Shown here: positions 23,536 to 27,108 of the stretch, piece after piece
How positions within the stretch are numbered: position 1 is the stretch's first letter
Layout: every line of letters begins with the position of its first letter
NCBI GenBank assembly: GCA_964419545.1
Contig: CAYQQU010000070.1
Location: forward strand, 1 to 27,108
DNA: 27,108 nt
From: CAYQQU01 sp964419545
GTDB lineage: Bacteria > Bacteroidota > Bacteroidia > Chitinophagales > Saprospiraceae
Direction of reading: 5' to 3'
The notes under the pieces: generated by a model
What the model was told of the DNA's origin: nothing
The model's database searches: none
Seen by the model: only the letters and a program-made list of their open reading frames with translations
Translations under genes and position numbers: made by a program

Positions 23536-25134
23536 ATGGAGGTCCGCTCCGCTCCTTCATTCGCATCCGACAACCTGTTTGATTTTCAGGCCGATCCGCT
23601 ATTTCAAAGTATCGACCGGGAAAAACAGGGGTTCATCAGCCTGCACGAGTTACTGCGTTCTCTGGAGCGACAGGGCATTCAGCGGGATGATCCGCGGCTG
23701 CTCAAATTCGTAGAGGAAACCGAAGCCGGCCGGGCTGATTATCTGCAGGTGCAGATCAGGCCGGCGCAGTTCGAAGAATTTCTCAAGCAACACGCCGTCG
23801 CCAAAAATGCCCTTACTCAGAACCTGATCATCCCCGATTTCGAGGATTTCTGTAACGACCTGACCGAGATGTACGAGTCGACCCGGAAAAACGAGGGGGG
23901 TAAGGTAGCGGACTACATTCCGCAGCTGGCGCGCGTCAATCCGGAGCAGTTTGCCGTCTCGGTTTGTACTATTGACGGGCAACGCTTTTCTCTGGGCGAA
24001 GCGGAGCACCTGTTCTGCCTGCAATCGACCTGCAAACCGATCAACTATTGCCTCGCCATCGAAGAGCACGGCACCGACATCGTGCACCGCTACGTCGGCC
24101 GCGAGCCCAGCGGCCGCTCTTTCAACGAGCTGTCCTTAAACCAGGACGGACTGCCCCACAACCCGATGATCAACGCCGGGGCGATCATGTGCACTTCGCT
24201 GCTGCGCCAGGAACTGGATATGGCCGACCGCTTCGATTACGTTCTGCACTCCTGGGAGCGGCTTTGCGCCGGCAAGCACCTCCGGTTCAACAATTCGGTG
24301 TATCTCTCGGAGCGGCAAACGGCGGATCGCAACTTTGCGCTGGCCTATTTCATGCGGGAGAATAAGGCTTTTCCGGAAGGCACCGACCTGATCGAGACGC
24401 TGGAGTTTTATTTCCAGTGCTGCTCCATCGAATCTTCTACCCGCCACTTGTCGGTGGCCGCCGCCACGCTTGCCCATTCCGGCATCAACCCGCTGAACGG
24501 CGAGCGCATCTTCAACGACAAGACGATACAGCACTGCATGTCGCTGATGCTGAGCTGTGGGATGTACGACTTCTCCGGCGAATTCGCGTTCAAGATCGGC
24601 CTGCCTGCCAAGAGCGGCGTTTCGGGCGCTATGCTGCTGGTGATTCCCAACGTGATGGGCATGAGCATCTGGTCGCCCCGCCTCGACCGCCTCGGCAATA
24701 GCGTCCGGGGCGTGGAGTTTTGCGAACGGCTGATCGAAAAATACAACTTCCACAATTACGACACCTTAACCCGGAACACCGAGAAGAAAAACCCGCGCAA
24801 ACAGAAGTTCGAAGACCGCGCCAACCAGGTAGTCAACCTCATCTACGCCGCCAGTTCCGGCGACCTCGACGAGATCTGCCGCCTCGATGCGCTGGGCGTT
24901 TCACTCAGTCAGGCCGACTACGACGGCCGCACCGCCCTGCACCTGGCTTCCGCCGAAAACCAAACCGAGGTAGTCAGGTACCTCATCGAGCGCGGCGTCC
25001 CCCTCGAAGCCCGCGACCGCTGGGGCGGCACGCCCCTCGACGACGCCAAGCGGCATCAGCACCCCGGTATCGTAGCGCTGCTGGAACAAAATATCAACGG
25101 CCGGCGATCGGATAACGGGAACGACAACATTTAG
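23536..25134 (+). CDS. glsA: Animal-type glutaminase with ankyrin repeats
   Basis: A 532-residue serine-dependent beta-lactamase-fold glutaminase converting glutamine to glutamate and ammonia. Its domain order mirrors mammalian kidney glutaminase (GLS). An N-terminal helical/EF-hand-like domain (about 12-95) has a degenerate loop D27 to E38. It is followed by the catalytic domain (about 100-415) and a C-terminal ankyrin domain (about 430-520). The catalytic pair is S164-T-C-K167 in FCLQSTCKP. Conserved blocks include GGKVADYIPQLA (121-132), HRYVGREPSG (184-193), HNPMINAGAI (208-217), SCGMYDFSGEFAF (340-352), GLPAKSGVSG (355-364) and PNVMGMSIWSP (371-381). Most bacterial glutaminases are about 300 residues and lack the flanking domains. 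In animal GLS the flanking parts affect oligomerisation. It sits just after GSII. Confidence 0.94.
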   Translation: MEVRSAPSFASDNLFDFQADPLFQSIDREKQGFISLHELLRSLERQGIQRDDPRLLKFVEETEAGRADYLQVQIRPAQFEEFLKQHAVAKNALTQNLIIPDFEDFCNDLTEMYESTRKNEGGKVADYIPQLARVNPEQFAVSVCTIDGQRFSLGEAEHLFCLQSTCKPINYCLAIEEHGTDIVHRYVGREPSGRSFNELSLNQDGLPHNPMINAGAIMCTSLLRQELDMADRFDYVLHSWERLCAGKHLRFNNSVYLSERQTADRNFALAYFMRENKAFPEGTDLIETLEFYFQCCSIESSTRHLSVAAATLAHSGINPLNGERIFNDKTIQHCMSLMLSCGMYDFSGEFAFKIGLPAKSGVSGAMLLVIPNVMGMSIWSPRLDRLGNSVRGVEFCERLIEKYNFHNYDTLTRNTEKKNPRKQKFEDRANQVVNLIYAASSGDLDEICRLDALGVSLSQADYDGRTALHLASAENQTEVVRYLIERGVPLEARDRWGGTPLDDAKRHQHPGIVALLEQNINGRRSDNGNDNI

Positions 25135-25209
25135 CCGGCTAGCGGCCGCTTATCATACAGGAAACCTACAAGCTGCTAATCCAATTTTGATTCACCTAGA
25201 CCCCATAGC

Positions 25210-25240
25210 GCACGCTCCTGCGGGAGCGTGCATTTTTTTT
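25210..25240 (+). terminator. Rho-independent terminator after glutaminase
   Basis: A perfect 9-bp stem GCACGCTCC/GGAGCGTGC with a TGCG loop, followed by A and eight T at 25233-25240. The last bases of the T run overlap the stop codon of the convergent GNAT-YoaP gene (25239-25241). Confidence 0.95.
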
Positions 25241-26000
25241 AAAGTTGGAGTTCCTTTTTCAGGATATTGCGAAAACGCGTAGCGCTGATGTAGTGCTCCG
25301 CAACCAGCCGGCCGTCGTACAACAGGTTAAAAACGCCGTAAGGCGATGGCGCCTGCTGGGCGGCCTCGGCTGTGGTCAGCTCGGTGACTTGTACTTCGTA
25401 CCCGTGGTCGGCGGCGACGTTCAGGATGGCTTCGGCCGACTGTTGATGGAAGGGACACTGGTTGGCGTACAGCAGATGAAACCCCTTGCGCCGGGGCGGT
25501 TGGTCATTTTGCGGGAAGCGCGGCAGCGGATCATCAGTCAGGGGGTAGACCATCAGCTGGTAGGCGGGCGGCTTTTCATCGGCGAGCACGAATCCGTTTT
25601 TCAGGAAGATGGAGCGGTCGGCCAGCCAGCCGGCGTCGCCGGACAATACGGCGACACCTTTTTTGTGCTGTGCTCGCGCATCGTCAATACACTTTTGGAT
25701 GAGCCGTGATCCCCACCCCTGTTCGCGGTCGGCTTTCCGGCCCAGGTACAGGCAATGGATGAACAGGTAGCCCTCCAGGCGGATGCCCCGCCAGGCGGCT
25801 TCGCTGGGCGTGTACTCGATGAACCCCAGCGGCTTGAGCTGGTCCGACGCCAGGAGCTGGATCTTTAGTCCTTCCGAAAAGCGTTGGCCCAGCCAATCGG
25901 CTTTTGCCCGATAGCCCGGATGTTTTTTATTTTTGATGCAAAAGAAGCCGTATTCTTCCACGTTCCCGGCGTCGACTTCGATGATGCGCGGCTGGTTCAT
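25239..26000 (-). CDS. GNAT acetyltransferase with C-terminal YoaP domain
   Basis: A 253-residue two-domain protein. The N-terminal GNAT domain (about 5-152) has the acetyl-CoA loop REQGWGSRL (92-100) and a typical FLKNGF strand-helix end (132-137). The C-terminal YoaP-like domain (about 172-250) has a thioredoxin-like look, with C182-P183 in YANQCPFHQQ. The layout matches B. subtilis YoaP-type proteins, whose acceptor is not known to me. It is convergent with the glutaminase gene, and the two share the terminator region. The start is well placed; no promoter match was recognised upstream. Confidence 0.85.
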   Translation of the reverse strand: MNQPRIIEVDAGNVEEYGFFCIKNKKHPGYRAKADWLGQRFSEGLKIQLLASDQLKPLGFIEYTPSEAAWRGIRLEGYLFIHCLYLGRKADREQGWGSRLIQKCIDDARAQHKKGVAVLSGDAGWLADRSIFLKNGFVLADEKPPAYQLMVYPLTDDPLPRFPQNDQPPRRKGFHLLYANQCPFHQQSAEAILNVAADHGYEVQVTELTTAEAAQQAPSPYGVFNLLYDGRLVAEHYISATRFRNILKKELQL

Positions 26001-26059
26001 TGGATTTTTCCACCAAAATAACCGGAACCGGACAGAAAGGCGATGAGCTTTGTCACTAA

Positions 26060-26164
26060 GCCGAAGAATGGGGGAAGGGGGCGACCGGCACGGACCACGA
26101 TGAGCGCTTCGGGAAGGTCAGAACCTACCACCAGGATATTTTACAGGAAGTGATCAAGGGGTAA
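26060..26164 (+). pseudogene. Possible 3' remnant of a lost gene
   Basis: A 34-codon open stretch without a start codon ends at TAA (26162-26164). Its C-terminal part, TDHDERFGKVRTYHQDILQE followed by VIKG, has a protein-like composition, and a stop-proximal hairpin follows at 26167-26195. The upstream in-frame TAA (26057-26059) shows it is not a complete gene. I do not recognise the family. It lies in the 399-base gap between the GNAT-YoaP gene and hsdM, which could be a recombination boundary. Chance is a real alternative. Confidence 0.22.
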
Positions 26165-26166
26165 GC

Positions 26167-26195
26167 TTTCGCCTTTTACCCAGTATAAGGCGAAA
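26167..26195 (+). other. Hairpin in the spacer upstream of hsdM
   Basis: A perfect 9-bp stem TTTCGCCTT/AAGGCGAAA with an 11-base loop, three bases after the TAA of the possible gene remnant. There is no T run. The rest of the spacer (26001-26399) holds a 10-bp palindrome CCTGGCCAGG near 26243 and the hsdM -7 element, and nothing else recognised. Confidence 0.5.
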
Positions 26196-26372
26196 AGGAT
26201 CAGGCCAAAACGGCTCTGAGAGCGATTGAAAAGAAAAACACGTCCTGGCCAGGTGAACCCTTGCGCCCCTATTGCTCGTAAGAATTTAGGAAATCCCTCC
26301 CGTTTCTTTTTTTCAGCAGCGGTAAAAATCCTTTATTCCTTGGGAATGAAAGGGATATAGTATTTTCAATAT

Positions 26373-26380
26373 TATATTTG
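26373..26380 (+). promoter_or_regulatory. -7 promoter element (TATATTTG) of hsdM
   Basis: TATATTTG is a perfect TAnnTTTG match 19 bases before the ATG at 26400, predicting a very short leader. An AGAGGA purine run lies directly before the ATG. Confidence 0.65.
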
Positions 26381-26399
26381 TCTGTGAGAGGATAGAGGA

Positions 26400-27108
26400 A
26401 TGGCCGAAGCCTTAAAAGTAGAAGACACAAATACCGCTAAACATCAACCATCATTAATGTCTCAAGATCATAAGAAACAGCTGGAGCAGCAGCTCTGGAA
26501 CATAGCCAACGCGCTGCGGGGAAAAATGAACGCCGATGAATTCCGGGACTACATCCTGGGCTTCATCTTCTATAAATACCTGTCCGAGCGCATGCACTTG
26601 TACGCCAACAGTCTTCTCAAACAAGACGGGATCACCTTCGAGCAGATTGATGAAGACAGCGCCGACGGCCAGGAAATCCTGGAGGCGGTCAAAGAAGAAG
26701 CCATCGAGCAGCTAGGCTACTTCCTGAAACCTTCCGAGCTATTCCATGCGATTGCCAGCCGAGGCAACGGCAATGGTAAGAATGCCTTTATCCTCGATGA
26801 TCTGGCGCGTATCCTGAACAACATCGAGCAAAGCACGATGGGCACGGCAAGCGAGGATGATTTTGATAAGCTGTTTGAAGACCTGGACCTGACCTCCACC
26901 AAATTGGGCCGCACGGAATCGGCCAAAAACGAGCTGATCTCCAAAGTCCTGGCACACCTGGACAAGATCGACTTCCAATTAGAAAAAACAAACCTGGACG
27001 TTCTGGGCGATGCCTACGAATATTTGATCGGCAAATTCGCAAGCGGAGCGGGCAAGAAAGCCGGGGAGTTCTACACCCCGCAGGAAGTCTCCAAGATTCT
27101 GGCCAAGC
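26400..27108 (+). CDS. hsdM: Type I restriction-modification methyltransferase subunit HsdM, 5' part
   Basis: An open frame of 236 codons running off the right edge. It encodes the N-terminal part of the type I modification subunit, which methylates adenine in the recognition site together with HsdS. The HsdM N-terminal helical domain is clear (about 25-165; QLWNIANALRGKMNADEFRD, FIFYKYLSERM). The start of the N6-adenine methyltransferase domain follows, with AYEYLIGKFASGAGKKAGEF then YTPQEVSKILAK. The catalytic NPPF motif would lie beyond the window. ATG at 26400 has a promoter and a purine-rich run just upstream. ATG at 26457 (MSQDHKKQLE) is the more usual HsdM start, so the first 19 residues may be an extension. 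hsdS and hsdR are expected to the right. Confidence 0.93.
   Translation, partial: MAEALKVEDTNTAKHQPSLMSQDHKKQLEQQLWNIANALRGKMNADEFRDYILGFIFYKYLSERMHLYANSLLKQDGITFEQIDEDSADGQEILEAVKEEAIEQLGYFLKPSELFHAIASRGNGNGKNAFILDDLARILNNIEQSTMGTASEDDFDKLFEDLDLTSTKLGRTESAKNELISKVLAHLDKIDFQLEKTNLDVLGDAYEYLIGKFASGAGKKAGEFYTPQEVSKILAK

Overview
The window looks like a chromosomal segment of a Bacteroidota bacterium, probably of the Saprospiria/Lewinella type. The clues are: several intergenic copies of the Bacteroidota -7 promoter element TAnnTTTG, almost no Shine-Dalgarno sequences, a type IX secretion (T9SS) C-terminal sorting domain, many signal-peptide and lipoprotein genes, and secreted TPR-CHAT, DUF6624 and DUF5060 proteins. 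Taxonomy is inferred from these features, not from a marker gene. No rRNA or tRNA genes, CRISPR array or complete insertion sequence was seen.

Layout. 0.1-6.1 kb: a secreted protein with two repeated beta-domains (minus strand), then a rightward run of a membrane-anchored CotH-kinase-like protein, a DUF429 protein, a TPR lipoprotein and a four-TM class III nucleotide cyclase. 6.1-9.0 kb: 3-hydroxybutyrate dehydrogenase, a patatin-like lipase and cysteine synthase B. The first two are separated by a 12-copy GTGTGR hexamer array that ends in a perfect G-quadruplex motif. 9.1-15.0 kb: a leftward five-gene cassette of sigma factor, single-pass anti-sigma-like protein, secreted papain-like protease, secreted TPR-CHAT (caspase-fold) protease and small lipoprotein, closed by a strong terminator. 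15.2-18.5 kb: a cytochrome c lipoprotein, a DUF6624 protein with a long inverted repeat at its start, a DUF5060-T9SS protein lacking a catalytic domain, and a DinB-family protein. 18.7-22.2 kb: a beta-lactamase-family hydrolase converging on and overlapping a NarL-type response regulator, preceded by its histidine kinase. 22.4-25.2 kb: type II glutamine synthetase followed by an animal-like glutaminase with ankyrin repeats. 25.2-27.1 kb: a GNAT-YoaP protein, a non-coding stretch with a possible gene fossil, and the 5' end of hsdM, which runs off the right edge.

How the genes may work together. The most interesting unit is the sigma/anti-sigma/C1 protease/CHAT/lipoprotein cassette. It combines a transcription switch with two exported cysteine proteases of different folds, both with intact catalytic residues. 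It could be an envelope signalling or regulated-proteolysis system, but that is inference. The glutamine synthetase-glutaminase pair places opposing reactions of the glutamine/glutamate node side by side. The dehydrogenase-patatin pair suggests hydroxybutyrate or lipid turnover. The hsdM start marks the edge of a type I restriction-modification locus that continues outside the window.
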